This document shows positions 6,670 through 15,428 of a stretch of DNA of 20,168 nt, piece by piece. The notes under the pieces are model-generated. The model was not told the origin of the DNA. It searched no databases and worked only from the letters and a program-made list of their open reading frames with translations. The stretch is from contig JAXLYX010000043.1 in assembly GCA_046351215.1 (NCBI GenBank), positions 1 through 20,168 of the forward strand. The letters run 5' to 3'. The translations under genes were made by a program, and so were the position numbers. Within the stretch, counting starts at the first letter, position 1. Each line of letters opens with the position of its first letter. Source of the stretch: JAXLYX01 sp046351215. Lineage in GTDB: Bacteria > Myxococcota_A > Polyangia > Polyangiales > Houyiibacteriaceae.

Positions 6670-8241
6670 TCAAGGCGAGCGGTCTCTTCCCATCGGCACC
6701 GTTCCGAGATCGATGGACGTCGAATCGGCGCCCACGCCGATGCGGAGCATGACGGCACGGTAACCGGGAGCGAACGCGGCGGCGGGGTACGTCTGGTTCG
6801 CGACGATGCCGGGCACCTCGTAGCGACCGCTCGCGTCCGTGCGGCCGAAGCCGACGAGCGCACCGAAGAACTGGGCGTCGTCGATCCTCCGCTCGAGATA
6901 GAGCGCGATGTGCCGACCGAGATCGACGCCGGGACGACCGACGAGCAGCATGGCGCCCGGAATCGGTTGTGCGCTCCCTTCCTCGACGAGGCGACCGTGC
7001 AGCGTGGCCGTGCCGGCGATCGCGGGAGGCGGCGCCGGGCTCGGGGCGGTGACCGGGGCGGTGGGCCCACCCGCCCCCGGCGCGTACGGCGCGGGCAGGA
7101 CGGCTCTCGACGTCACCGAGGCACTCGCCGGAGCGAGGCGCTCGGCCTCGAGGCGATAGACGAGCCCGCCACGCGCGACCTCTCCGACCAGCACGACGAC
7201 GAGCGAGGGCTCGGGGTCGTTCGGTCCGACGTCGACGCCGCCCGATCCCCGGCGCACGAGGTGCCCGCGCGCGTCGACGACGGCCATCACGAGGTCGGGG
7301 ACGCTCGCGCGGATGCGGAGCGGCCGCTCGCTCGTGGGAACGACGTAGAAGCGCATCTCGGGCTCGCGTTGCTGCACGGCCGGCGCATCGCCGAGGACGG
7401 TCTCCTCGACTCGCGTTCCCGCGGCGAGGACGCCGATGCCTTCGATGCGGACGTCCGTGATGTCGCCCCGACGGAGCGCCGTGCGCCAGGGCGCGGGCAT
7501 GCGCTCCACCGGGCGAGCGAGCTCGATCGGCTCGAGCGTGCCCTGCCCGGAGAGCACGGCCGTGGGCACGGCGACGAGCCTCCCCTCGGCGTCGACGAGC
7601 ATCCCTCCGCTGTTGCCCGGATTGAACTCGGCGTCGCTGCGCAGCCACGCGACCTCGTCGCGAGCGTTCATCTCGAAGCCCGTGACCTGCCCGCCGGTGA
7701 CGTTGATCGTGCGCACGCCGAGCGGGAAGCCGAAGGCGAAGACGCGCGCTCCGGGCCGCATCGCACGGGTGCCTGCGAGAGGAACCGTCGCGAAGCGCCG
7801 TCGTCCGAGCGGTCGACCGTCGATCGTCGAGACGATGCGCAGGAGCGCCAGGTCGAGGCGCACGTCGGCGCGCACGACCTCGGCGAGGTAGCGGGGCTCC
7901 GCGGTCTCGCGCGCGCTCTCCACCGTCGCGAGCTCGTAGCGGTTCGACGCCACGAGGAGCGTGCCGGGGACTCCGCCGCGGGGCTCGACGTGACCGACCA
8001 CGTGGAAGTTCGTGAGGACGTAGCCGCGCGGGTCGACGAGGCTCCCCGAGCCGCTCGCGATCGGCTGCCCGTCGGGGCCGGGCACCACGATCCGGACGGC
8101 CGCGCGAACGCAGCGATCCGTCACCCGGGCCGAGAGGTCCTGCGCCCTCGCCCCGCTCGTCCCAGGGCCGACCATGGCCGAGGCGAGGAGCCAGCACACC
8201 GAGAGGACAACGATTCCGCGCACCTGCCGACCACGAGCCAT
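6670..8241 (-). CDS. Secreted trypsin-like (S1C/HtrA-type) serine protease with C-terminal carboxypeptidase-regulatory-like domain
   Basis: A 523-residue protein. Residues 1-33 form a signal peptide (basic start, hydrophobic core, cleavage probably after ARA before QDL), so it acts in the periplasm or outside the cell. The protease domain (about 37-260) carries H80 in LTNFHVV, D130 in RLDLALLRI and S211 in FNPGNSGG, the intact S1C triad. A Met replaces the Pro usual after GNSGG. No PDZ domain is apparent. Instead a beta-rich middle (about 265-370) leads to a Pro/Ala linker (382-409) and a domain at about 411-515 (LHGRLVEEGSAQPIPGAM, GRTDASGRYEVPGI, APGYRAVML) typical of carboxypeptidase-regulatory/transthyretin-like folds. 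The ATG at 8241 is chosen because it starts the signal peptide; GGGGG precedes it. The function may be quality control or degradation of envelope proteins. It is divergent from the porin gene. Confidence 0.85.
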   Translation of the reverse strand: MARGRQVRGIVVLSVCWLLASAMVGPGTSGARAQDLSARVTDRCVRAAVRIVVPGPDGQPIASGSGSLVDPRGYVLTNFHVVGHVEPRGGVPGTLLVASNRYELATVESARETAEPRYLAEVVRADVRLDLALLRIVSTIDGRPLGRRRFATVPLAGTRAMRPGARVFAFGFPLGVRTINVTGGQVTGFEMNARDEVAWLRSDAEFNPGNSGGMLVDAEGRLVAVPTAVLSGQGTLEPIELARPVERMPAPWRTALRRGDITDVRIEGIGVLAAGTRVEETVLGDAPAVQQREPEMRFYVVPTSERPLRIRASVPDLVMAVVDARGHLVRRGSGGVDVGPNDPEPSLVVVLVGEVARGGLVYRLEAERLAPASASVTSRAVLPAPYAPGAGGPTAPVTAPSPAPPPAIAGTATLHGRLVEEGSAQPIPGAMLLVGRPGVDLGRHIALYLERRIDDAQFFGALVGFGRTDASGRYEVPGIVANQTYPAAAFAPGYRAVMLRIGVGADSTSIDLGTVPMGRDRSP

Positions 8242-8474
8242 CGCCCCCAGGATCCCCCGACGGAGGGTTTCGTGCCAGGGCCGACACCCGCCGCCCTCTC
8301 GGAACGACGGGACCCGGAGCCCGATTCCCGGAGAAGATTGCGCCCCGTTCATATTTTGCGGGCTGGCATTCGAGAGGAAACAAGGACGAAACACGGCCTC
8401 CCCAGATTCAGTCGGGAAGGCGGGCAGCGACGCTGGCCCAGCCGAGAACCGACGACGAGCCGGTGGAGGTCTCC
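8242..8474. other. Divergent intergenic region between protease and porin genes
   Basis: This 233-bp stretch is the largest non-coding gap of the window and must hold the promoters of both divergent genes. The only compositional landmark is an AT-rich island at 8349-8357 (TCATATTTT), which could be part of a -10 or UP element on either strand. I could not pair it with a convincing -35 box (TTCCCG at 8325 lies 19 nt before CATATT). I see no small ORF that looks real and no RNA structure. Confidence 0.4.
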
Positions 8475-9839
8475 GTGAAGAATTGGGCTTTGATCACGAT
8501 GGTCTGCTCCCTGCTGGCCCCGGGCGCGGCATTCGCGCAGGACGCGGCCCCGGCGGAGAGCACGGGGGAGGCTCCGGCGCCCACGCCCGGATCCGCGATC
8601 CCGACGGAAATGGAGCTCGAGGGTCATGCGACCGAAGAGCCCATGACGACGCCCCCCGGCGAGGCCGAGGGCGAGGAGGACCACAAGTGGTACGACGACC
8701 TGAACGTGAACGTCTTCGCGGACACGTTCTACATGGTCGACTGGAACCATCCGGAGCGTGCCGACGCGACCCAGAACGTGGCGCATCGCGCCTACGACTT
8801 CACGAACGGCTTCGCCCTGGCGTTCGCCGGACTCGACATCAGCTACGCCCGTGAGCACTTCGGCGCGACCCTCGGCCTCCGGTGGGGCAAGGGCGCCGAG
8901 CGCTACCTGATCGGCACGAACACCCCGGGCTTCATCGGCCTGAAGCAGGCGTTCGTCTCGTACATGCCCACGTCGAACCTGCAGATCGACGCAGGTCAGT
9001 TCGACACGCCGTACGGCGCCGAGGTCGCGGAGAGCTGGCTGAACCTCAACTACACCCGCACGCCGCTCAACTACCTGATGCAGCCCTTCTATCACACGGG
9101 TCTGCGCGCGACCTGGCAGGTCAACGACACCCTCATGGTGCGCGGCCTCCTCGTGAACGGCATCAACAACGGCATCGCGTCGCGCCTCTCGCCCTCGCTC
9201 GGTGCGCAGGTCGGCCTCACGCCCACCGATGGCGTCGCGATCTACGCCGGCTACTTCACCGGCGCGCCGAACGACTACGCGAACCAGGCCGATCCCACGG
9301 ACGCGCGCATCAACAAGCCGTTCCAGCACTTCCTCGACCTCGTGGCCTCGTTCCAGTTCGGCGACTTCCGCCTGGTCGCGAACGGCGACATGTGGATCCT
9401 CAATCCGGCCGGCTCGACCGACCGGCTCCTCGCGGGCGGCGTCAGCCTCGTCGCCGGCTACCAGGTCACGCCGAAGTTCGGTGTCGCCGTCCGCGCCGAC
9501 TACCTGAACAACGCGGACGCCTACTTCAACACCGGCACGGCGCTCCCGGGCGTCGGCGGCGCGGGCACCATCGGCTACCCGGGCGCGAACAGCGGCTACA
9601 CCCCCGCGTGGAAGCACCTCGGCGTCGGTACGCTCACGTTCGACTACCGCCCCTTCGGCAACCACGCGATCTTCCGCCTCGAGCAGCGCTTCGAGTACGC
9701 CGACGAGTCGGTCTTCCCGAACGGCACCTTCGGCGTGGGCGACCCGACCGACATGACGACGACCCAGGGTTGGGTGAACGACACCTCGAAGTTCTGGACC
9801 GCGACGACCCTCAGCCTCGTCGTGCAGATGAACGACTGA
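8475..9839 (+). CDS. OmpL-like outer-membrane beta-barrel porin (BBP2 family)
   Basis: A 454-residue exported protein. A signal peptide (KNWALITMVCSLLAPGAAFA, cleaved before QDAAP) precedes an acidic, Pro/Ala-rich segment of about 50 residues, then a barrel rich in alternating aromatic strands. LQIDAGQFDTPYGAE, a NLNYTRTPLNYLMQPF segment and YHTGLRATWQVNDTLMVRGLLVNGINNG match the conserved core of the putative porin-2/OmpL-like family. The protein ends with strands (FRLEQRFEY, TLSLVVQMND). It likely forms a passive diffusion channel; the solute is unknown. The GTG at 8475 is preferred because GGAGGT (8465-8470) lies just upstream, with a short 4-nt spacer; a GTG at 8463 would add four residues and bury that site. 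Transcription is probably monocistronic, with a strong hairpin after the stop. Confidence 0.85.
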   Translation: MKNWALITMVCSLLAPGAAFAQDAAPAESTGEAPAPTPGSAIPTEMELEGHATEEPMTTPPGEAEGEEDHKWYDDLNVNVFADTFYMVDWNHPERADATQNVAHRAYDFTNGFALAFAGLDISYAREHFGATLGLRWGKGAERYLIGTNTPGFIGLKQAFVSYMPTSNLQIDAGQFDTPYGAEVAESWLNLNYTRTPLNYLMQPFYHTGLRATWQVNDTLMVRGLLVNGINNGIASRLSPSLGAQVGLTPTDGVAIYAGYFTGAPNDYANQADPTDARINKPFQHFLDLVASFQFGDFRLVANGDMWILNPAGSTDRLLAGGVSLVAGYQVTPKFGVAVRADYLNNADAYFNTGTALPGVGGAGTIGYPGANSGYTPAWKHLGVGTLTFDYRPFGNHAIFRLEQRFEYADESVFPNGTFGVGDPTDMTTTQGWVNDTSKFWTATTLSLVVQMND

Positions 9840-9864
9840 GCGCGGCTCCCGCCTCGCGACACGC

Positions 9865-9897
9865 GAACGCCGGCCCTCGGGCCGGCGTTCCGCGTTT
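9865..9897. terminator. Strong intrinsic-type terminator after the porin gene
   Basis: GAACGCCGGCCC (9865-9876) and GGGCCGGCGTTC (9879-9890) are perfect 12-bp arms with a 2-nt centre, so the real loop is probably 4 nt. CGCGTTTCC follows on the plus strand, giving a short T-run. It lies 25 nt after the porin stop and 29 nt beyond the btpA stop, so it may serve both converging units. Confidence 0.75.
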
Positions 9898-9919
9898 CCG
9901 TCGCGCGACGCGCGCGGGC

Positions 9920-10750
9920 TCAGTCGCCCGCGCCGGTGCCGGGCTTGTGGAAGCAGCCCTTGGCCGCCGAGACCAGCTCGCGCACGCGCGCGGCATCGAC
10001 CGGCTCGTGGACGCGACCGAAGCGCTTCACGAAGGTCCCGACGATCGCCGCATCGCAGTACGGGAGGAGGTCGGCCGCGTTCTCGGGGACGAGCCCCGAG
10101 CCCAGGATGACGGGACGCGTGTCGGCGGCGGCCCGGACCTCGGCGACCCGCTCGCGCGAAGCGGCCGAGCCGGTGGCCGCACCCGTGACGATCACGCCAT
10201 CGGCGAGGCCTCGCTCGAAGACGTCGTGCACCTCGCTCGTCAGCGACACCGAGCCGAGCGGGCTCGCATGCTTCACGTGCACGTCGGCGAGGACCGCCAC
10301 GTCCTCCGCGCCGAGCAGGCGACGGTAGCGCATCGTCGTCGCGGCCTCGCCCTCGACGATTCCCTGATCCGTCACGTAGGCACCGACGTGCACGTTCACG
10401 CGCACGAAGCGGGCCATCGACGCGGCCGCGATGCCGATCGCGGAGTAGGCGTCGTTGCGGAGGCAGTTCACGCCGACGGACACACCGAAGCGCCCCGCGA
10501 GGCTCCGGACGAGCAGCGCCATGACGGCCACCTGATGCGGCTCGAGGCGGCTCCCCGCCGTGCCCTTCGTGAACGGCGCGCTCCCGAAGTTCTCGAGGAT
10601 CAGCGCGCCGACGCCTCCCGTGACCAACGCCTCGGCATCGTGCAGCGCGGCGAGCTCGACCTGCTCGAAGCCGCCTCCCCGGTAGCGCGGGTCCCCCGGC
10701 ATCGCGTGGAGGTGCACGACACCGACGAGCCCCCTCGGCACCCGGCTCAC
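9920..10750 (-). CDS. BtpA/SgcQ family TIM-barrel protein
   Basis: A 276-residue protein with the family hallmarks: GLVGVVHLHAMPGDPRYRG near the N-terminus (the GxxHxxxxPGxP signature), then ALVTGGVGALILENFGSAPF, VGVNCLRNDAYSAIGIAAA, FVRVNVHVGAYVTDQGIVEGEA, VLADVHVKHASPL and a C-terminal VILGSGLVPENAADLLPYCDAAIVGTFVK phosphate-loop-like segment of a (beta/alpha)8 barrel. BtpA was described in Synechocystis as needed for photosystem I accumulation, but homologues occur in many non-photosynthetic bacteria and archaea, where the reaction is unknown. Some sit in sugar clusters as SgcQ. The GTG start at 10750 overlaps the upstream gene's stop by 4 nt (GTGA), so translation is likely coupled. It is the last gene of a seven-gene minus-strand array. 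Confidence 0.87.
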   Translation of the reverse strand: MSRVPRGLVGVVHLHAMPGDPRYRGGGFEQVELAALHDAEALVTGGVGALILENFGSAPFTKGTAGSRLEPHQVAVMALLVRSLAGRFGVSVGVNCLRNDAYSAIGIAAASMARFVRVNVHVGAYVTDQGIVEGEAATTMRYRRLLGAEDVAVLADVHVKHASPLGSVSLTSEVHDVFERGLADGVIVTGAATGSAASRERVAEVRAAADTRPVILGSGLVPENAADLLPYCDAAIVGTFVKRFGRVHEPVDAARVRELVSAAKGCFHKPGTGAGD

Positions 10751-11895
10751 GACTCGGCCCCCGCGCGCAGGAAACGCCCGAGCTCGTCGACGATCCCCAT
10801 ACCCACCTCCGTCGGCTCCCCACGCGCGACGAGCTCGGCCACGGCCGCGCCCACGCGCTCTCGGAGACCACTGTAGTCCGGCTCACCGAGATCGGGGAGA
10901 CGGGAGTCGCGCCGGGTCCGGATCGCCGCGGCGATCGAGGCCCAGGCGACCTCGGTGGAGACCTGCACGAGCAACGAGAGCCGATCGGGCACGCCCTCGT
11001 AACCGCCGTCGCTCGGGGCCTCGTCTCCGCGCGCGAGGAGCCGGTCCTGCTCGCGCAGCGCGTGGATCGGATGCTCGATCGTCGTCGACACGAGCTCTCG
11101 CAGCACGGAACGGACGTCGCTCGTGACCGTCACGCGTGCGATGCCGAGCGCCTGGGGCGCGGGAAGCGTGGAGCCCTCCGACGACGCGCGTGGGAGCACG
11201 GCGTGGAGGAAGCGGTCGAGGACCGCGCGACGTCCGGGCGCCACCTGGGCGAGCGCGCGGAGCGCGTCGCGGAGCACGCGGACGAAGGCCTCGGTCGACG
11301 CCTCGTCGAGGAGCGGTGCCGAGGACGCGAAGAGGCGCGACGCGGGCTCGGGCGCCCGAACGAGGCAGAGCCGCCCCTCGAGCGGAACGAGGTCCGCGCT
11401 CGGCTCGAGGTCGACGAGGGATCGGCGCTCGCCGTCGAGGTCGACCTCGCTGCGCGCGAAGCCGATCGGCTCCGCCGCGTCGTGGACGAGCCGGAAGCGG
11501 CGATCGAGGTGGACGAGCTCGGGCACGCGCGCCTCGATGCGGACCGGCTCGTGGAGCGCCCCCTCGACCGCGAGGTGGAAGAGGCCCTGGGCCGCGATCG
11601 TCGCCTGCACGAGGTCGGGATCGCCGACTCCGTCCCTCAGGCATCGGACCGCGGCAGCGACGGTGGGGCGGTCGAGCATCCGCGAGATCGTGTGCGGGTT
11701 GCCCGGCAGGAAGCCGACGAGGACCTCCCGCAGGCTGCGGTAGGCCGCCACCGAGGCCTCCGTCCCCCGCGGATCGGGCGCGAGGGTCTTGAGCGTCTCG
11801 AAGAGGCCCCGCAGCGCCATGGTCTGGACGGCACGCGCCGTCGTCGACCCCTGGGCGGGGAGCACGAGATCACGGGGGGGTTGGGGCTCGATCAC
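10747..11895 (-). CDS. Uncharacterised protein coupled to BtpA
   Basis: I do not recognise this 382-residue protein. It is soluble, has no signal peptide or membrane segment, and is largely alpha-helical, with a beta-rich middle (about 118-185). It contains one Cys in each of two places (C85, C177), with no zinc motif. The region 228-290 (FLHAVLPRASSEG, then ARVTVTSDVRSVLRELVSTTIEHPIHALREQDRLL) faintly recalls the segment around the HExxH motif of alpha-ketoglutarate peptide beta-hydroxylase-like proteins, but HExxH itself is absent, so this is a weak hint only. The GTG at 11895 follows AGGA with 7-nt spacing. It starts 9 nt after the upstream small gene and its stop overlaps btpA. The coupling suggests it works with BtpA. 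Confidence 0.65.
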   Translation of the reverse strand: MIEPQPPRDLVLPAQGSTTARAVQTMALRGLFETLKTLAPDPRGTEASVAAYRSLREVLVGFLPGNPHTISRMLDRPTVAAAVRCLRDGVGDPDLVQATIAAQGLFHLAVEGALHEPVRIEARVPELVHLDRRFRLVHDAAEPIGFARSEVDLDGERRSLVDLEPSADLVPLEGRLCLVRAPEPASRLFASSAPLLDEASTEAFVRVLRDALRALAQVAPGRRAVLDRFLHAVLPRASSEGSTLPAPQALGIARVTVTSDVRSVLRELVSTTIEHPIHALREQDRLLARGDEAPSDGGYEGVPDRLSLLVQVSTEVAWASIAAAIRTRRDSRLPDLGEPDYSGLRERVGAAVAELVARGEPTEVGMGIVDELGRFLRAGAES

Positions 11896-11904
11896 CCCGA
11901 GTTC

Positions 11905-12237
11905 CTAGCACCCCGAAGCGACCGCGCGCCGCTGCAACACCACCTCGACGACGCGTTCGGGATCCGGGCGGTCCATGCGGATCTCCGCGTCGGCCTCGGA
12001 ATCGCCGTGCCTCACCGTGAGGCTCATGCGCTCGGCCCCCTTCACCCATTGGAGCACGCAGGTCCCGCCGGAGTCGGTCGTCTTCTGCGCATCGAGCGGC
12101 TCGAGGCGCGGCCAGAAGAAGCCGGAGACCTGCACCTTCGGCACCGGCCTCCCCTCCGCGTCCACGACACGGAGGAGCACCGGCCGGGGCGGCGCCCCCG
12201 ATCCGGGCAGCCTCCGTCGGATCCAACGTGGAATCAT
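11905..12237 (-). CDS. Small beta-sandwich-like protein of unknown function
   Basis: A 110-residue protein without an obvious signal peptide, starting with a basic stretch (MIPRWIRRRLPG). From about residue 18 it reads as alternating beta strands: VLLRVVDAEGRPVPKVQVSGFF, then KTTDSGGTCVLQWV, MSLTVRHG and VVEVVLQRR. The pattern of strand, xxGxPxxxxxV, TDxxGxxxL resembles a single carboxypeptidase-regulatory-like or Ig-like domain as found in many myxobacterial proteins. Function and partner are unknown. The ATG at 12237 is supported by GGGGGAG about 5 nt upstream. It is separated from the sirtuin gene by 45 nt and from the next gene by 9 nt, so it is probably co-transcribed with both. Confidence 0.6.
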   Translation of the reverse strand: MIPRWIRRRLPGSGAPPRPVLLRVVDAEGRPVPKVQVSGFFWPRLEPLDAQKTTDSGGTCVLQWVKGAERMSLTVRHGDSEADAEIRMDRPDPERVVEVVLQRRAVASGC

Positions 12238-12282
12238 GCCCGCTCCCCCACGGGAACAGAGTCGCCCGGGTCGCGGGCCCGC

Positions 12283-13109
<827 letters not shown>

Positions 13110-13113
<4 letters not shown>

Positions 13114-13439
13114 CGCTTCGGGAGGACGATCGTAGGCTTCTCCTCGTGCATGCGGTAGAGGATCACGATGCGTCCGACCTGACCGACGACGTGGGCCCCA
13201 CAGGCCTTGGCGATCGGCTCGGCGGCCTCCTCCCGCGACAGCGGCGCGCCCTCGAGGACCTTCACCTTCACGAGCTCGTGGACGCGCAGGACCTCGGTGA
13301 CGGCGGCGAAGAGGCCGTCCGTGAGCCCCTCCTTGCCGACGTTCACGAGCGGATCGAGGTGGTGCGCGAGGCCACGCAGGAAGCTTCGCTGCTTCCCCGT
13401 GAGCTCGTGGTTCGGACGGCGCGTGACGGGCTTCGACAT
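13110..13439 (-). CDS. yhbY: YhbY-family ribosome-assembly RNA-binding protein (CRM domain)
   Basis: A 109-residue single CRM-domain protein. LTGKQRSFLRGLAHHLDPLVNVGKEGLTDGL (about 13-43) contains the family's LTxxQrxxLRxxAh and the glycine-containing VGKxGLT loop. VLRVHELVKVKVLEG (about 50-64) matches the ELvKvkv strand, and QVGRIVILYR is the final strand. YhbY binds pre-50S ribosomal particles and aids 23S rRNA maturation. The length equals that of E. coli YhbY plus a short basic leader. The ATG at 13439 has GGAG 5 nt upstream; an in-frame extension to 13484 would read back into the helicase gene. It lies 19 nt after the helicase stop and overlaps the sirtuin start. Confidence 0.93.
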
Positions 13440-13455
13440 GGGGACTCCGGGGCGG

Positions 13456-13484
13456 ACCCTAGCCCCGGCGCTCCCCACCCACAA
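13456..13484 (-). promoter_or_regulatory. Candidate promoter for yhbY-sirtuin inside the helicase 3' end
   Basis: On the minus strand TTGTGG (13484-13479) is followed by a 17-nt spacer and TAGGGT (13461-13456). The TAG of the -10-like box is also the helicase stop codon. The predicted transcript would start about 10 nt before the yhbY ATG at 13439, just including its ribosome binding site. The match is moderate and found by eye. Confidence 0.35.
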
Positions 13485-15426
13485 GCGGAGGCCCGAGCGG
13501 GAGGTCCCCGTCGTCGTCCCAGGCGCTCTTGTAGGCTCCGGTCGCCGACGCGTGATCGACGAGGCCCGCGTGGTACGGATGGCCCGCGAGCGTCCCCGCG
13601 TCGCCGACGACGAGCAGGAAGCGACGCGCCCGCGTGATCGCGACGTTCATCCGGCGCACGTCGCCCACGAAGCCGATGTCCCCTCCCGCGTTCGAGCGCA
13701 CGAGATCGACGACGATCGCCTCCTTCTCCCGGCCCTGGAAGCCGTCGACGGTGCCGATCTCGAGACCCCGCTTCCGCTCCTCGTGGAGCATCGAGCGCAG
13801 CAGCCGGGCCTCGGCCTCGTAGGGCGTGATCACGGCCACCTCGGCGGGGGCGAGGCCTCGCTCGAGGAGCCGACGCGTCTCGACGGCGACGCGCTCCGCC
13901 TGCCCGGGATTGCGCGTGCTCGAATCCCCTTCGGCGCGCTCTTCGTCCCATCCCTTGCCGGCCGTGTCGAGGAAGACGAAGGGCCCCTCGCGCGACGGAT
14001 CGTCGCGGACGCCCATCGCGGGGTCGAGCCCCCGCCTCCGCGCCTCCTCGGCGGCGACGAGCGCGCCTCCGTACATCGACGCCGAGGGATAGGCCATGAT
14101 CGCCTCGTGCATGCGGTGCTGCACGACGAGCATCGCGGTGATCGCCTCGCCGTGACGCGCGCGCAGGCGCTCGAACGCGGTCTCGGCGAGCCCCGCGCGC
14201 GCGGCCTCCGGATCGATCACGGTCGGCGGCAGCTGCTCGGGATCGCCGGCGAGCACGACGACCTTGCCCCGCGCGAGCGCGAGCAGGACGAGGGGATCGA
14301 CGCCCTGCGTCGCCTCGTCGACGACGACGCGATCGAAGGCGAGCTCGTCGATCGCGCGCGCTTCGGCGTTGCCCACCGTCGCGAGCACGACCGGACAGCG
14401 CGCGAGGATGCGCTCCTCCTCGATGGCGAGCACCTTGCGCGCGTCGCGCTCGAGCCGGCGGGCCTCGGCGAAATCCTGGCGCCGGGCGTCGCGGTCGAGG
14501 CGGCCGCGCTGGGCGCCCGTGCGCCAACGCTTCCGCAAGACGGCTGCCTCGTCTCCGTAGCGGCGGGAGAGCTTCGAGGCCTCGCTCGTCTCGAGCATCC
14601 CGTCGAGCGTATGCGCCTCCATCCCGGGGGACACGCGCGCCGGATGCCCGAGACGCACGACCTTCACCCCCGCGGCGACGAGCCGTTCCCCGAGGTGATC
14701 GACGGCCGCGTTGCTCGGCGCCGCGACGAGCACGCGCTCGCCGCGCGCCACGGCCTGACGCACGATCTCGACGAGGGTCCGCGTCTTGCCGGTGCCCGGC
14801 GGACCGTGGACGAGCGCCACGTCCTTCGTCCCCATCGCGAGCCGCACGGCCTCGAGCTGCCGCTCCGTGAGCCCCGAGTCCACGAGCGAGAGCGCGGGGC
14901 GATCGTTCCTCCGCGGCTTCGCTTCCCCGAAGAGCAGGGCCCGGAGGTCGGCCGTCGGCGTCCCGCCCTTCGCCTCGCGGAAGCGCGCGATCGCCTTCGC
15001 GCCGCGCTCGAAGGTGGTCTCGGGCGATTCGACGTCGACCTGGAATCCGCCGTCGAAGACGCGGTCCGGTGCATCCCCTTCGACCACGATCGAGAGGCGC
15101 TTCCCGTCGGAGCGCGAGACCACGGCTCGGACGGCATCGGGCTCGTCGGGGCTCGTCCACCAGAGGCGCACCGGATCTCCGCTGCGCATCCGCACCTCGT
15201 CGAGATCCACGCCCCGCGGAGGCGAGAGCCAGAGACGCGTCCGCCCGCCGGCCACCGCCTCGAGCTCGTCGACCTCGACCCTCGCGAGCGCCATGCCCTC
15301 GGCGACGCGGGCCTCGAGGGACTTCGCGCGTCGGCTCTCGGCGAATCGCTCGGCGCTCGTCCGACGCTCGCGCGCCCACAGCCCGGCGAGGCGTTCGAGC
15401 GCCTCGTCTTCTTCCTTCGCGGCCAC
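13459..15426 (-). CDS. Upf1-like superfamily 1B helicase
   Basis: A 655-residue ATP-dependent nucleic-acid helicase of the Upf1/IGHMBP2/Dna2 type. An N-terminal region (1-180) holds a charged helix and a beta-rich segment like the regulatory 1B barrel. RecA domain 1 contains Q190 (Q motif, LTERQLEAV), Walker A GPPGTGKT (208-215), APSNAAVDHL (motif Ia), DEAT (370-373, Walker B) and GDPEQLPPT (394-402). RecA domain 2 contains QHRMHEAI, GTVDGFQGREKEAI (motif V) and RRMNVAITRARRFL (motif VI). Between Ia and Walker B lies a charged helical insertion (about 280-340). All catalytic motifs are intact. It may unwind RNA or DNA; the neighbouring yhbY hints at RNA, which is inference. The start is the GTG at 15426, only 2 nt after the esterase stop. 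The frame stays open far upstream through the esterase gene, but that part is its shadow. Confidence 0.9.
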   Translation of the reverse strand: MAAKEEDEALERLAGLWARERRTSAERFAESRRAKSLEARVAEGMALARVEVDELEAVAGGRTRLWLSPPRGVDLDEVRMRSGDPVRLWWTSPDEPDAVRAVVSRSDGKRLSIVVEGDAPDRVFDGGFQVDVESPETTFERGAKAIARFREAKGGTPTADLRALLFGEAKPRRNDRPALSLVDSGLTERQLEAVRLAMGTKDVALVHGPPGTGKTRTLVEIVRQAVARGERVLVAAPSNAAVDHLGERLVAAGVKVVRLGHPARVSPGMEAHTLDGMLETSEASKLSRRYGDEAAVLRKRWRTGAQRGRLDRDARRQDFAEARRLERDARKVLAIEEERILARCPVVLATVGNAEARAIDELAFDRVVVDEATQGVDPLVLLALARGKVVVLAGDPEQLPPTVIDPEAARAGLAETAFERLRARHGEAITAMLVVQHRMHEAIMAYPSASMYGGALVAAEEARRRGLDPAMGVRDDPSREGPFVFLDTAGKGWDEERAEGDSSTRNPGQAERVAVETRRLLERGLAPAEVAVITPYEAEARLLRSMLHEERKRGLEIGTVDGFQGREKEAIVVDLVRSNAGGDIGFVGDVRRMNVAITRARRFLLVVGDAGTLAGHPYHAGLVDHASATGAYKSAWDDDGDLPLGPPLVGGERRG

Positions 15427-15428
15427 GC

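Noticed and set aside
8242..8394. N-terminal extension of the protease up to 8394
   Set aside because: The extension would place about 50 residues before a well-formed signal peptide; ATG 8241 starts it directly.
8463..8474. Upstream GTG at 8463 as the porin start
   Set aside because: It would put the GGAGGT ribosome-binding-like sequence inside the coding region and add four residues before the signal peptide; GTG 8475 fits better.
8882..10876. A 664-codon plus-strand frame overlapping the porin and btpA genes
   Set aside because: It is a shifted-frame and antisense shadow of two well-supported genes on opposite strands, with no family signature.
11905..12237. The small beta protein as a toxin-antitoxin or phage component
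   Set aside because: Neither a toxin-like partner nor a phage context exists; the strand pattern fits a simple Ig-like or carboxypeptidase-regulatory-like domain.
13440..13484. Extension of YhbY to a start at 13484
   Set aside because: It would overlap the helicase 3' end and adds residues outside the CRM domain; ATG 13439 has a GGAG site.
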